NCBI GenBank assembly: GCA_905202215.1
Contig: CAJKRG010000015.1
Coordinates: 1 to 50,714 of the forward strand
Length of the DNA: 50,714 nucleotides
Direction: 5' to 3'
From: an uncultured Porphyromonadaceae bacterium
Lineage (GTDB): Bacteria > Bacteroidota > Bacteroidia > Bacteroidales > Muribaculaceae
In this document: positions 44,189 through 50,714 of the stretch, in pieces
Position numbering within the stretch: the first letter of the stretch is position 1
How the letters are laid out: every line of letters begins with the position of its first letter
Position numbers and translations under genes: made by a program
Notes under the pieces: model-generated
The model's database searches: none
Told to the model about the DNA's origin: nothing
Seen by the model: the letters and a program-made list of their open reading frames with translations, nothing else

Positions 44189-45457
44189 TCAGAACGAATA
44201 CTGGAGCATAGCCTCGAGGCGGTTAGCCTTGCCCGACATACCCGACAGATCCTTTCTGGTACCGTGGATATACTCGGCACCAATCCGAAGATCGCCCCAC
44301 AGATTATAGAAAACATTGGCGACTATATACTGGGCATAGCGATAGGTATCGCCCGGCATTCCGGCTGTATCATAGAGCTGGGCGCGGCTGTAGGAGGCTG
44401 TAGCAAACAATTTCGGTGTAAAATTATACTGAAGGCCGGCAGTCCACCCGGCCACGCCCGGAGCCTTGAGCTTGCCGGTGGAACCATCGGGAATAAGATC
44501 GTAGCCAAGGCCGTCGAGATCGTTGACATAAGATGCTATGCCTTTGCCATAGGTATAATGACCGAAGAAGTTGAAATCCGGTGTAAAGAATGTGATAGCA
44601 CTGAGCTGGACACCATAGCCGGTAGCAAAATGGTTGGAACGGCTTTCCAGATTACGATAACTCAGCTGACGGAAAATACCGGAAAGGCGGATATGCGAGC
44701 TGCCTTTATCCCAGGCATACTGTATATATGCAGGAATATCAGGAAAACGCTGCGAAATCGAGGTGGCATGCATTCCTTCGGTATATGTCACATCGGGGAC
44801 TTCAGTCGAAGCAGCGAACGAGAAACCGCTCCATGAGGGCGAGATATACTGTATAAGCATATTTTTGGCAGTCACCTGACCGGACGGCCCTTGGTCATCT
44901 ATAGTAGGGGCCATCGCCGGGCCATCGGCAAAAGTACTTCTGGCCTTACCGAGAGTCATATGTCCGACTGTGACATAAGCCTGATTAAGCCGTAATCCAT
45001 AGGACGGTCCGGTGAAGTTTGTCTGTATATATACAATCACACGACCAACCTTGGTAGGACGTGTCACCATTTTCAGGAAAATGGTGGAATGCGCCGCCGT
45101 CGCACCGAAACGCTGACGCTGAGCCGGGTCGAAAGGCACAGGTATCTTGCAGGTATAAAAATCGTTGTTGTCTACGGCTCCATTGACATCATATTCACCC
45201 ACAGCCTTCAGATAACCGCCTATACCGAGGGCGACTTCGCCTTTCTTATCAAGAAAAAGAAAACGTGGGGCGGCGGGATCCTCGAATGCGAGATTTTCGC
45301 GTGAATACATCAGCGCGATATTGCTGCGATGCTCCGGCTGCGACTTATCGCCCGACACGATCACTGCGCGCGTCGGTATCGAATCTTCGTCAAGTTCCTG
45401 GGCACACAGAGGCATGAATATGACAGCTGCTAAAGCGGCAAGAATTAATTTTTTCAT
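44189..45457 (-). CDS. DcaP-like outer-membrane porin
   Basis: A 422-residue outer-membrane beta-barrel with a signal peptide (MKKLILAALAAVIFMPLCA) and a C-terminal phenylalanine (M-L-Q-Y-S-F), which fits BAM-dependent insertion. Alternating aromatic strands run through the protein, for example G-I-G-G-Y-L-K-A-V-G-E-Y, G-L-R-L-N-Q-A-Y-V-T-V-G and L-R-I-G-A-E-Y-I-H-G. The arrangement resembles the DcaP family of trimeric porins, which pass negatively charged small molecules. I start at ATG 45457, which gives the signal peptide; the longer frame does not. A terminator separates it from the export genes upstream. Confidence 0.8.
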   Translation of the reverse strand: MKKLILAALAAVIFMPLCAQELDEDSIPTRAVIVSGDKSQPEHRSNIALMYSRENLAFEDPAAPRFLFLDKKGEVALGIGGYLKAVGEYDVNGAVDNNDFYTCKIPVPFDPAQRQRFGATAAHSTIFLKMVTRPTKVGRVIVYIQTNFTGPSYGLRLNQAYVTVGHMTLGKARSTFADGPAMAPTIDDQGPSGQVTAKNMLIQYISPSWSGFSFAASTEVPDVTYTEGMHATSISQRFPDIPAYIQYAWDKGSSHIRLSGIFRQLSYRNLESRSNHFATGYGVQLSAITFFTPDFNFFGHYTYGKGIASYVNDLDGLGYDLIPDGSTGKLKAPGVAGWTAGLQYNFTPKLFATASYSRAQLYDTAGMPGDTYRYAQYIVANVFYNLWGDLRIGAEYIHGTRKDLSGMSGKANRLEAMLQYSF

Positions 45458-45547
45458 AGATTTCCGATATTGTAAAGTAATGTATGATATTATAAAAACA
45501 ACATCGGCATTCCACAAATAGTTTATCAGGAGGCACATAAAAACAAA

Positions 45548-45579
45548 GGCGTGCGGAACCATATGCCCTCGCACGCCTC
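45548..45579 (-). terminator. Terminator of the wza-wzc-type pair
   Basis: AGGCGTGCG (45548-45556) pairs with CGCACGCCT (45571-45579). On the minus strand the stem is followed by TTTGTTTTTATG, so this is a rho-independent terminator about 20 bases after the kinase stop. Confidence 0.85.
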
Positions 45580-45599
45580 TATGATGTTGTCTGCGGCTC

Positions 45600-47960
45600 T
45601 CAATAGCCGTAGCCGTATGTCTTTTTGCTGCCTGTATGATAATATCCGTAGCGCTGATAGGAATAAGCGCCGGAATCTATATCCACATCGTTGATCACCA
45701 GATACGGTGCGGAGAATTTACCTGCTTCGACAGCCTCATGGAGCATTTTGAGCGATGTCTTTGACGAACGGCCCGCACGAACCACGAAAATCTGAATATC
45801 GGTCAGACGACTGATCAGGAACGAATCGGATACAAGGCCCACAGGAGCGGAATCAATGATCACATAGTCAAAACGTTCGCGGGTCTTATCTATGAGTTCC
45901 TTCATACGGTCACCCATCAGAAGCTCGTTGGGATTCGGCGGCACAGGACCTCCCGGCAGAATATAAAGATTGGGATTCTGCGCAGACTGCACAACAATAT
46001 TGTCAAGATTGTCCTCCTTGCCGGCAAGATAAGTGCTTACACCGACATTATTCTTTATTCCGAATACCGTAGGAAGCACCGGACGACGTAGATCCATTCC
46101 GATGACAAGCACTTTTTTGTTCATCAGCGCATAGGTCATGGCAAGATTTGAAGCCACAAAAGTCTTACCCTCGCCGGAAACGGCAGAAGTGATCAGTATC
46201 ACACGACTGTCGGCACCTTTGCGCGTAAACGATATGTTGTTTCGGAAAAGACGGAACAGTTCGGCTATAGGAGTCGAGCAGCCTTCAGAGACTACAATCG
46301 CCGATTTTTCATCTTTAGGCGCACGGCAGAGTTCTCCGATGACAGGAACATTGGTAAGACGCTCAAGCTCGTCCTTGTTGCTGAATGTCGGGAAAAGAGA
46401 ACGACGCACAAAGATATATCCGCCAGGAATCAGCAGACCGAAAAGGAAAGCGGCCGCCATAATCAGCATCTTACGTGGAGCAACCGGAGCATCCTCGCCT
46501 ATCGGGTTGTCGATGAGACGTGCGGTATTGGTCGCGATAGTCTTCTGAAGAGCGATTTCCTCGCGACGTTGGAGGAGGAAAGTATATATATTGACCTTCA
46601 CCTGTTGCTCACGGAAAATCTCCTGCAGGCCCTTGTCGACCGACGGCTGAGAGGCAAGTTCGGCACCGGCCTCGCGATCGAGTTTGCGAACATTCGAACG
46701 TATGTTCATGAGATTGCGACGTGCGGCAGCCATCGACTGCATGATACGCACCCTGTCGGTATTAAGTTCGCCAAGCATCTGCACCACCAGAGGATTATCG
46801 GGTGTGCTGCCTTCGATCGTACGGTTGAACTGGTTTACCTTGCGGTTATAATTCTCTATGATTGTAGTGAGACCAGGCTGACTCACCACTGTTGGCAGCG
46901 GCTGATGCGTCTCCGAACTTTGTATTATTTTTTCGATATCGTCGAAAAGCGAAAGCTCCGCATCAACCTCGGCAAGCTGGCTCTCATAATTGGTCTGCTG
47001 TGTCAGGTTGAGGTGCGACTGAGCCTGAAGATCCGAGATATTATGTTCCTGACGATATGCCTGCAGTCGGTTCTCGACATCTTTCAGCTCATTATTGATC
47101 ATCACGAGACGGTCGAGAATAAAGGCTTCGGTCTGCATCGCAGAGCGGTTCTTGTCGGCGAGTATATCCTGGTTGTAAAACGCAAGGAGAGCCTCTATTA
47201 TGTCGACACCTCTCTGCGGAACCTGATCGAGCACCGAAAGACGGATGATCTTTTCGGAATTCTTTGCAAATTCGATATCAAGCTTCTTCGACAGCAACTT
47301 GGCCATCACACGCGGACTGACAATGACAATTTTTTCCGTACCTTCAAATTCGGGAATCAACGGCGAACGCGAAAGTGTGAGTGTGCCGTGCGACAGCTGT
47401 ATCTCGGCAGGAAGAGACATGTCGTCGAATTCCTTTTCTTCCTTAACATCCTGAAATTTGGTCGATATCTTAACCTTATACCGGTCGCCGTCTTTCGGCT
47501 CTACCTCCACATATATCGGTGATTTAAGATTCTGAAGCGACAGAGTATCGAACGACGCCTCCACCGGATTATTCCGGTACAATGGCTTATTGCGGAGAGT
47601 ACCTTTGTAATAATAGGTATACGAGAGATTTAACGAATCTACAATCTTCACAAGATTGTTGCGGCTCTTCATCACCTCAAGTTCGGTCTCGTCTATATAA
47701 TCCTTGAAAGCGAGCATGGGGTCGGCCGATGTCATGCTGAAAGCGTTACCATTGGCCTGCGCTGCATCGTTGAGATAGATCGAAGCTTCGATCTTATATG
47801 TCGGGATCACCGATCTGATATAGATAAAAGCGGCAATCAGACATAGCACGACGCTGACAAGGAACCATTTCCAGTGAACGAGATAATCGAGGATAAGACC
47901 CTTGATATCGAATTCTGTCTCGCCGGAAATCTGCTGCTCGGAAAAATTATCGTTATCCAT
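45600..47960 (-). CDS. Wzc-type polysaccharide co-polymerase / tyrosine kinase
   Basis: An inner-membrane BY-kinase that controls chain length and export of exopolysaccharide or capsule. The 786 residues carry an N-terminal TM helix (about 32-52) with a Wzz domain, a long periplasmic coiled-coil region (about 285-450), a second TM helix (about 505-525) and a cytoplasmic kinase domain. The kinase has Walker A S-G-E-G-K-T (K599), Walker A' V-L-V-I-G-M-D-L-R-R-P and Walker B V-I-I-D-S-A-P. The C-terminus is a tyrosine cluster (Y-Q-R-Y-G-Y-Y, then Y-G-Y-G-Y) for autophosphorylation. It begins one base after the export lipoprotein gene. No glycosyltransferases are in the window. Confidence 0.93.
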   Translation of the reverse strand: MDNDNFSEQQISGETEFDIKGLILDYLVHWKWFLVSVVLCLIAAFIYIRSVIPTYKIEASIYLNDAAQANGNAFSMTSADPMLAFKDYIDETELEVMKSRNNLVKIVDSLNLSYTYYYKGTLRNKPLYRNNPVEASFDTLSLQNLKSPIYVEVEPKDGDRYKVKISTKFQDVKEEKEFDDMSLPAEIQLSHGTLTLSRSPLIPEFEGTEKIVIVSPRVMAKLLSKKLDIEFAKNSEKIIRLSVLDQVPQRGVDIIEALLAFYNQDILADKNRSAMQTEAFILDRLVMINNELKDVENRLQAYRQEHNISDLQAQSHLNLTQQTNYESQLAEVDAELSLFDDIEKIIQSSETHQPLPTVVSQPGLTTIIENYNRKVNQFNRTIEGSTPDNPLVVQMLGELNTDRVRIMQSMAAARRNLMNIRSNVRKLDREAGAELASQPSVDKGLQEIFREQQVKVNIYTFLLQRREEIALQKTIATNTARLIDNPIGEDAPVAPRKMLIMAAAFLFGLLIPGGYIFVRRSLFPTFSNKDELERLTNVPVIGELCRAPKDEKSAIVVSEGCSTPIAELFRLFRNNISFTRKGADSRVILITSAVSGEGKTFVASNLAMTYALMNKKVLVIGMDLRRPVLPTVFGIKNNVGVSTYLAGKEDNLDNIVVQSAQNPNLYILPGGPVPPNPNELLMGDRMKELIDKTRERFDYVIIDSAPVGLVSDSFLISRLTDIQIFVVRAGRSSKTSLKMLHEAVEAGKFSAPYLVINDVDIDSGAYSYQRYGYYHTGSKKTYGYGY

Positions 47961-47961
47961 A

Positions 47962-48813
47962 TCAGTCCTTGCTCAGATTAATAATACCAACTACAAGTGA
48001 AGCCAGCGACGACATGCCGCCAACAACCGTGATAGTCGCAGTAACAGCCGGATTCATCTGCCATGCCGAAGCTCTCATCGAAGAGTTCGGCTGCACATAT
48101 ATATAATCATTCTGCTGGAGCGTGAAGTATGGCGACATCATGAAATTCTTGTCGTGAATATCGAGTTTCACCACCTCTCGCTTTCCATCGGGATTGATGC
48201 GGTAAAGAAGTATATTCTCACGGTCGCCCTTTATATCAAGATCTCCGGCCATCGAGATAGCTTCAAGGAATGTCATGCGCTCGTTCTTGCTCTGGTATAC
48301 ACCGGGATTCTTGACCGCACCCGCCACTGTAACGCGGAAGTTCATCAGTCGGATATCGACAATGGGCTTCTCTGTAACATACTTCGGGTATATGACATCA
48401 GCGATCTTTTCGGCGACCTCTTTCTTTGTCAGGCCGGCGACCTCAATGCTGCCAATTATCGGAAAATCGATGGAGCCGTCGGCATTGACAAGATAATATT
48501 CTGTAGATACTTCCAGACCGGTGTTGTTGTATAGATTCTGCTGCCGGCTGTAGGTGTTCAGTTTGCCATCGGAGTCTATATAGCGACCGCGGTTGAATGG
48601 AGCCAGAGCATTGAGATTGGTTCCGGTCACCTCTATATTAAGAAGATCGCCCACACTGATCACAGGATCGGAGTTGACGGGAAGTTGGGAAAGAGTTTCT
48701 GTACCGATAGTCTCGGCATCGACAAAATATGGCACTTTCTTGGGAGCTGAACATGAGGCAGCAAGCAGAAGCACAGCGATACCGGACAAAATTTTGGTTC
48801 TAACTGTAAACAT
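47962..48813 (-). CDS. Wza-type polysaccharide export lipoprotein
   Basis: An outer-membrane export channel subunit for exopolysaccharide. The 283 residues have a lipobox (L-A-A-S-C, Cys20), a Poly_export domain (P-V-I-S-V-G-D-L-L-N-I-E-V-T-G near 55, Y-L-V-N-A-D-G-S-I-D-F-P-I-I-G near 125) and an SLBB domain (V-A-G-A-V-K-N-P-G-V-Y near 180). A hydrophobic C-terminal helix follows. I start at ATG 48813; the longer frame spoils the signal. It is the first gene of a two-gene unit with the kinase. Confidence 0.93.
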   Translation of the reverse strand: MFTVRTKILSGIAVLLLAASCSAPKKVPYFVDAETIGTETLSQLPVNSDPVISVGDLLNIEVTGTNLNALAPFNRGRYIDSDGKLNTYSRQQNLYNNTGLEVSTEYYLVNADGSIDFPIIGSIEVAGLTKKEVAEKIADVIYPKYVTEKPIVDIRLMNFRVTVAGAVKNPGVYQSKNERMTFLEAISMAGDLDIKGDRENILLYRINPDGKREVVKLDIHDKNFMMSPYFTLQQNDYIYVQPNSSMRASAWQMNPAVTATITVVGGMSSLASLVVGIINLSKD

Positions 48814-48874
48814 ATTATAGCGTTTCCGACAGCTTAAGAACGATTTATTTAGTTTTTTTATGAATAAAGCGCCA

Positions 48875-48906
48875 CAAAGGTATACAAAATCCGACACATA
48901 TCCAAA
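48875..48906 (-). promoter_or_regulatory. Promoter of the polysaccharide export pair
   Basis: On the minus strand, TTTG (48903-48906), a 20-base spacer and TACCTTTG (48875-48882) match the consensus. The predicted start is near 48868, giving a leader of about 55 bases. Confidence 0.78.
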
Positions 48907-49034
48907 TCAGCCCTCTGAGGGGTTACAGCAGATGACCGGCAGAAAGAATCAGGCCTTTTAGCAACGCTTTTTCATAACAGATCGGAGGTGCGGATTGTTC
49001 ACAGCATCCATCTGATTCTGCCCTGCAGACAGCA

Positions 49035-49067
49035 CGGAGGCCGCGGAATTGTGAACCGCGGCCTCCG
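49035..49067. terminator. GC-rich hairpin after gdhA
   Basis: CGGAGGCCGCGG (49035-49046) pairs perfectly with CCGCGGCCTCCG (49056-49067), a 12-bp stem with a 9-base loop. It lies 39 bases after the gdhA stop. There is no T run, so termination may need help or the hairpin may stabilise the 3' end. Confidence 0.6.
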
Positions 49068-49106
49068 AATCGTTCATGATGGTTGGGCCGTCGCCTTGAC
49101 AATCTT

Positions 49107-50447
49107 TTAGAGAACGCCCTGCGCCATCATCGCATCTGCCACTTTGATAAAACCGGCGATATTGGCGCCGCGTACATAATTGACAAAAGTATCGTCCACA
49201 CGGCCATATTGCACACACTTGGCGTGAATATCGGCCATGATACCTTTGAGTTTGGCGTCGACTTCTTCTGCCGTCCACGATAGTTTCTGTGAATTCTGAG
49301 CCATTTCCAGACCAGAGGTCGCCACACCACCGGCATTGGCCGCTTTTCCTGGAGCATAAAGTATGCGCGCCTCAATGAATTTATGTACGGCGCCGGGCGT
49401 CGACGGCATGTTGGCACCCTCGCTGACGGCGAAGCAACCGCCGGCAAGCAAGGCCTCGGCGTCGCTCTCGTCGAGTTCGTTCTGTGTCGCCGAAGGCATC
49501 GCGATATCGCACTGAACGAGCTTCCAGGGACGCTGACCGGAATAGTATTGTATATCGGGGTACTGATCGGGCACCTCCGAGAGACGTCCGGCCTGGTAAG
49601 TCTTCAGATCAAAAATAAATTCAAACTGATCTTCGGTAAGACCGTCGGGAGCGATGATGCATCCGTTGGAATCGCTCATCGATACGACTTTGGCGCCAAG
49701 CTCGAGCAGTTTTTTTGCCGTATAGTTGGCCACATTGCCCGAACCGGAAACCGCCACACGCTTGCCCTTGATATCGATACCGCGCGTTGCAAGCATATTG
49801 AGAAGAAAATAGCAGTTGCCATAGCCCGTCGCCTCAGGGCGCATTAGCGAACCACCGAAAGAAATACCCTTACCCGTAAAAGAGCCGGTAAACTCACGCG
49901 CCATCTTCTTATAGTAGCCATACATATACCCGACCTCTCTGGCACCTACGCCTATATCGCCAGCCGGCACGTCGGTATCAGCACCGAGCTGACGCCATAA
50001 TTCGGCGACAAAAGCCTGACAGAAACGCATGATTTCCATATTACTCTTGCCCTTGGGCGAGAAATCGCTGCCGCCCTTGGCGCCGCCCATGGCGAGGGTC
50101 GTAAGAGAATTTTTGAATGTCTGCTCGAAGGCAAGAAACTTAAGAATAGACAGATTTACCGACGAATGGAAACGGATACCACCCTTATAAGGGCCGATGG
50201 CGTTGCTGTGCTGCACGCGATAACCCATATTGCTGCGGACACGACCTTTGTCATCTACCCACGACACACGGAATGCAAAAATACGATCAGGGATACACAG
50301 GCGTTCTATCAGGCCAAGCCTGTCGTACTCGGGTCTTTCATTACAGATATCTTCGATAGAGGAAAGAACTTCTTCCACGGCCTGATGATATTCCGGCTCG
50401 TTGGGGAAACGCAGACGAAGGTCTGCAAGCACTTCTGATGTTTTCAT
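49107..50447 (-). CDS. gdhA: NADP-type glutamate dehydrogenase
   Basis: This enzyme reversibly aminates 2-oxoglutarate to glutamate and is the main ammonium assimilation enzyme of many gut Bacteroidota. The 446-residue length is that of the hexameric NADP-type family. Motifs are Q-H-S-N-A-I-G-P-Y-K-G-G-I-R-F-H (substrate lysine), M-G-G-A-K-G-G-S-D-F (catalytic lysine), D-T-D-V-P-A-G-D-I-G-V-G and the Rossmann loop V-S-G-S-G-N-V-A. I start at ATG 50447 (MKTSEVLADL); the longer frame to 50534 runs through the promoter. Cofactor preference is inferred from family length and is not proven. Confidence 0.95.
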   Translation of the reverse strand: MKTSEVLADLRLRFPNEPEYHQAVEEVLSSIEDICNERPEYDRLGLIERLCIPDRIFAFRVSWVDDKGRVRSNMGYRVQHSNAIGPYKGGIRFHSSVNLSILKFLAFEQTFKNSLTTLAMGGAKGGSDFSPKGKSNMEIMRFCQAFVAELWRQLGADTDVPAGDIGVGAREVGYMYGYYKKMAREFTGSFTGKGISFGGSLMRPEATGYGNCYFLLNMLATRGIDIKGKRVAVSGSGNVANYTAKKLLELGAKVVSMSDSNGCIIAPDGLTEDQFEFIFDLKTYQAGRLSEVPDQYPDIQYYSGQRPWKLVQCDIAMPSATQNELDESDAEALLAGGCFAVSEGANMPSTPGAVHKFIEARILYAPGKAANAGGVATSGLEMAQNSQKLSWTAEEVDAKLKGIMADIHAKCVQYGRVDDTFVNYVRGANIAGFIKVADAMMAQGVL

Positions 50448-50479
50448 CTGAAATATTACCTTATTTTGGAAATGATGTG

Positions 50480-50511
50480 CAAAATTACATATTTTGGCCA
50501 TTCCAAGCAAC
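50480..50511 (-). promoter_or_regulatory. gdhA promoter
   Basis: On the minus strand TAATTTTG (50480-50487) matches the -7 consensus. GTTG (50508-50511), 20 bases upstream, is a near match to TTTG. The start would be near 50473, about 26 bases before the ATG. Confidence 0.65.
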
Positions 50512-50613
50512 TTTTTGCCAAATTTTTCTCGCATAAACTTTCAACTCGACTCAAGCAGACAGTGTCCGAAATGCCAGACTCAAAAATTTTTCATAAAAAA
50601 GTGCACGAAAAAT

Positions 50614-50644
50614 TTTGCAGATTCAAAAATACTTCATACCTTTG
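50614..50644 (+). promoter_or_regulatory. tRNA-Val promoter
   Basis: TTTG (50614-50617), an exact 19-base spacer and TACCTTTG (50637-50644) form a perfect consensus promoter. Transcription would start about a dozen bases before the tRNA. Confidence 0.82.
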
Positions 50645-50663
50645 CAACGCTTTTGACAAGAAA

Positions 50664-50714
50664 GGGCGCTTAGCTCAGCTGGTTCAGAGCGTCTGCCTTA
50701 CAAGCAGAGGGTCG
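50664..50714 (+). tRNA. tRNA-Val (anticodon UAC), 5' part
   Basis: The sequence shows the acceptor arm GGGCGCT, a D arm (GCTC-AGCTGGTTCA-GAGC), the anticodon stem TCTGC/GCAGA and the loop CTTACAA with anticodon TAC. The T arm and 3' acceptor strand lie beyond the window end. The anticodon reads GUA and, with wobble, other valine codons. Confidence 0.93.

Noticed and set aside
1..50714. CRISPR arrays, intact transposases, integrases or prophage genes
   Set aside because: I saw no regularly spaced direct repeats and no ORF with transposase, integrase or phage structural motifs. The only mobile-element hint is the short GAGGGTGTT repeats.

Overview
The window looks like chromosomal DNA of a gut Bacteroidota, order Bacteroidales, and I would guess Muribaculaceae. 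The signs are a Bacteroidales-type 16S rRNA 5' end, promoters of the TTTG-N19/20-TAnnTTTG class, few Shine-Dalgarno sites, SusC/SusD proteins with a SusR-type regulator, a DUF4293 protein and an LpxB gene. The family assignment is inference; no phylogeny was run.

Layout. 1-498: start of an rRNA operon that runs leftward out of the window, with its promoter and leader. 499-5783 (minus): a four-gene run of an M3 peptidase, a small membrane protein, a TPR protein and a DUF4293 protein. 5896-10847 (plus): a secreted GH78 alpha-L-rhamnosidase whose last reading-frame segment is broken by a one-base slip in a C5 tract, then NadE. 10922-12229 (minus): a secreted three-repeat protein with a T9SS-like C-terminal domain. 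12404-24523 (minus): a compact alpha-glucan utilisation locus in the order susR, susC, susD, a SusE/F-like protein with five binding modules, a GH27-like lipoprotein and a SusB-type GH97 alpha-glucosidase. Its SusC gene carries an in-frame amber stop at codon 663. 24768-27392 (plus): rnz, tadA, lpxB. 27425-29398 (plus): an AT-richer accessory gene encoding a membrane-tethered DUF4062 protein with a degenerate P-loop. 29658-31301 (plus): highly biased pckA with a strong terminator. 31422-36307 (minus): pdxB, a polytopic membrane protein, purD and an RlmL-type methyltransferase. 36371-37693 (minus): an M64 metallopeptidase. 37769-43952 (plus): a GH106-like protein and mfd. 44189-48813 (minus): a DcaP-like porin, then a Wzc-type tyrosine kinase and a Wza-type export lipoprotein. 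49107-50447 (minus): NADP-type glutamate dehydrogenase. 50664-50714 (plus): the start of tRNA-Val(UAC).

How it works together. The Sus-like locus should sense an alpha-glucan oligosaccharide through SusR. The SusD and five-module lipoproteins would capture glucan at the surface, SusC would import it, and the GH27-like and GH97 enzymes would cut it to glucose. There is no GH13 amylase, so a non-starch or alpha-1,6-rich glucan is possible. The two rhamnosidases sit outside this locus. The remaining genes are mostly housekeeping: NAD, B6, purine, lipid A, PEP and glutamate metabolism, tRNA and rRNA processing, and transcription-coupled repair.

Most worth a second look are the membrane-anchored DUF4062/P-loop protein, the two broken carbohydrate genes, the isomalto-dextranase-like plus SusB pairing, and several genes whose -7 element nearly touches the start codon, which suggests leaderless or near-leaderless mRNAs.
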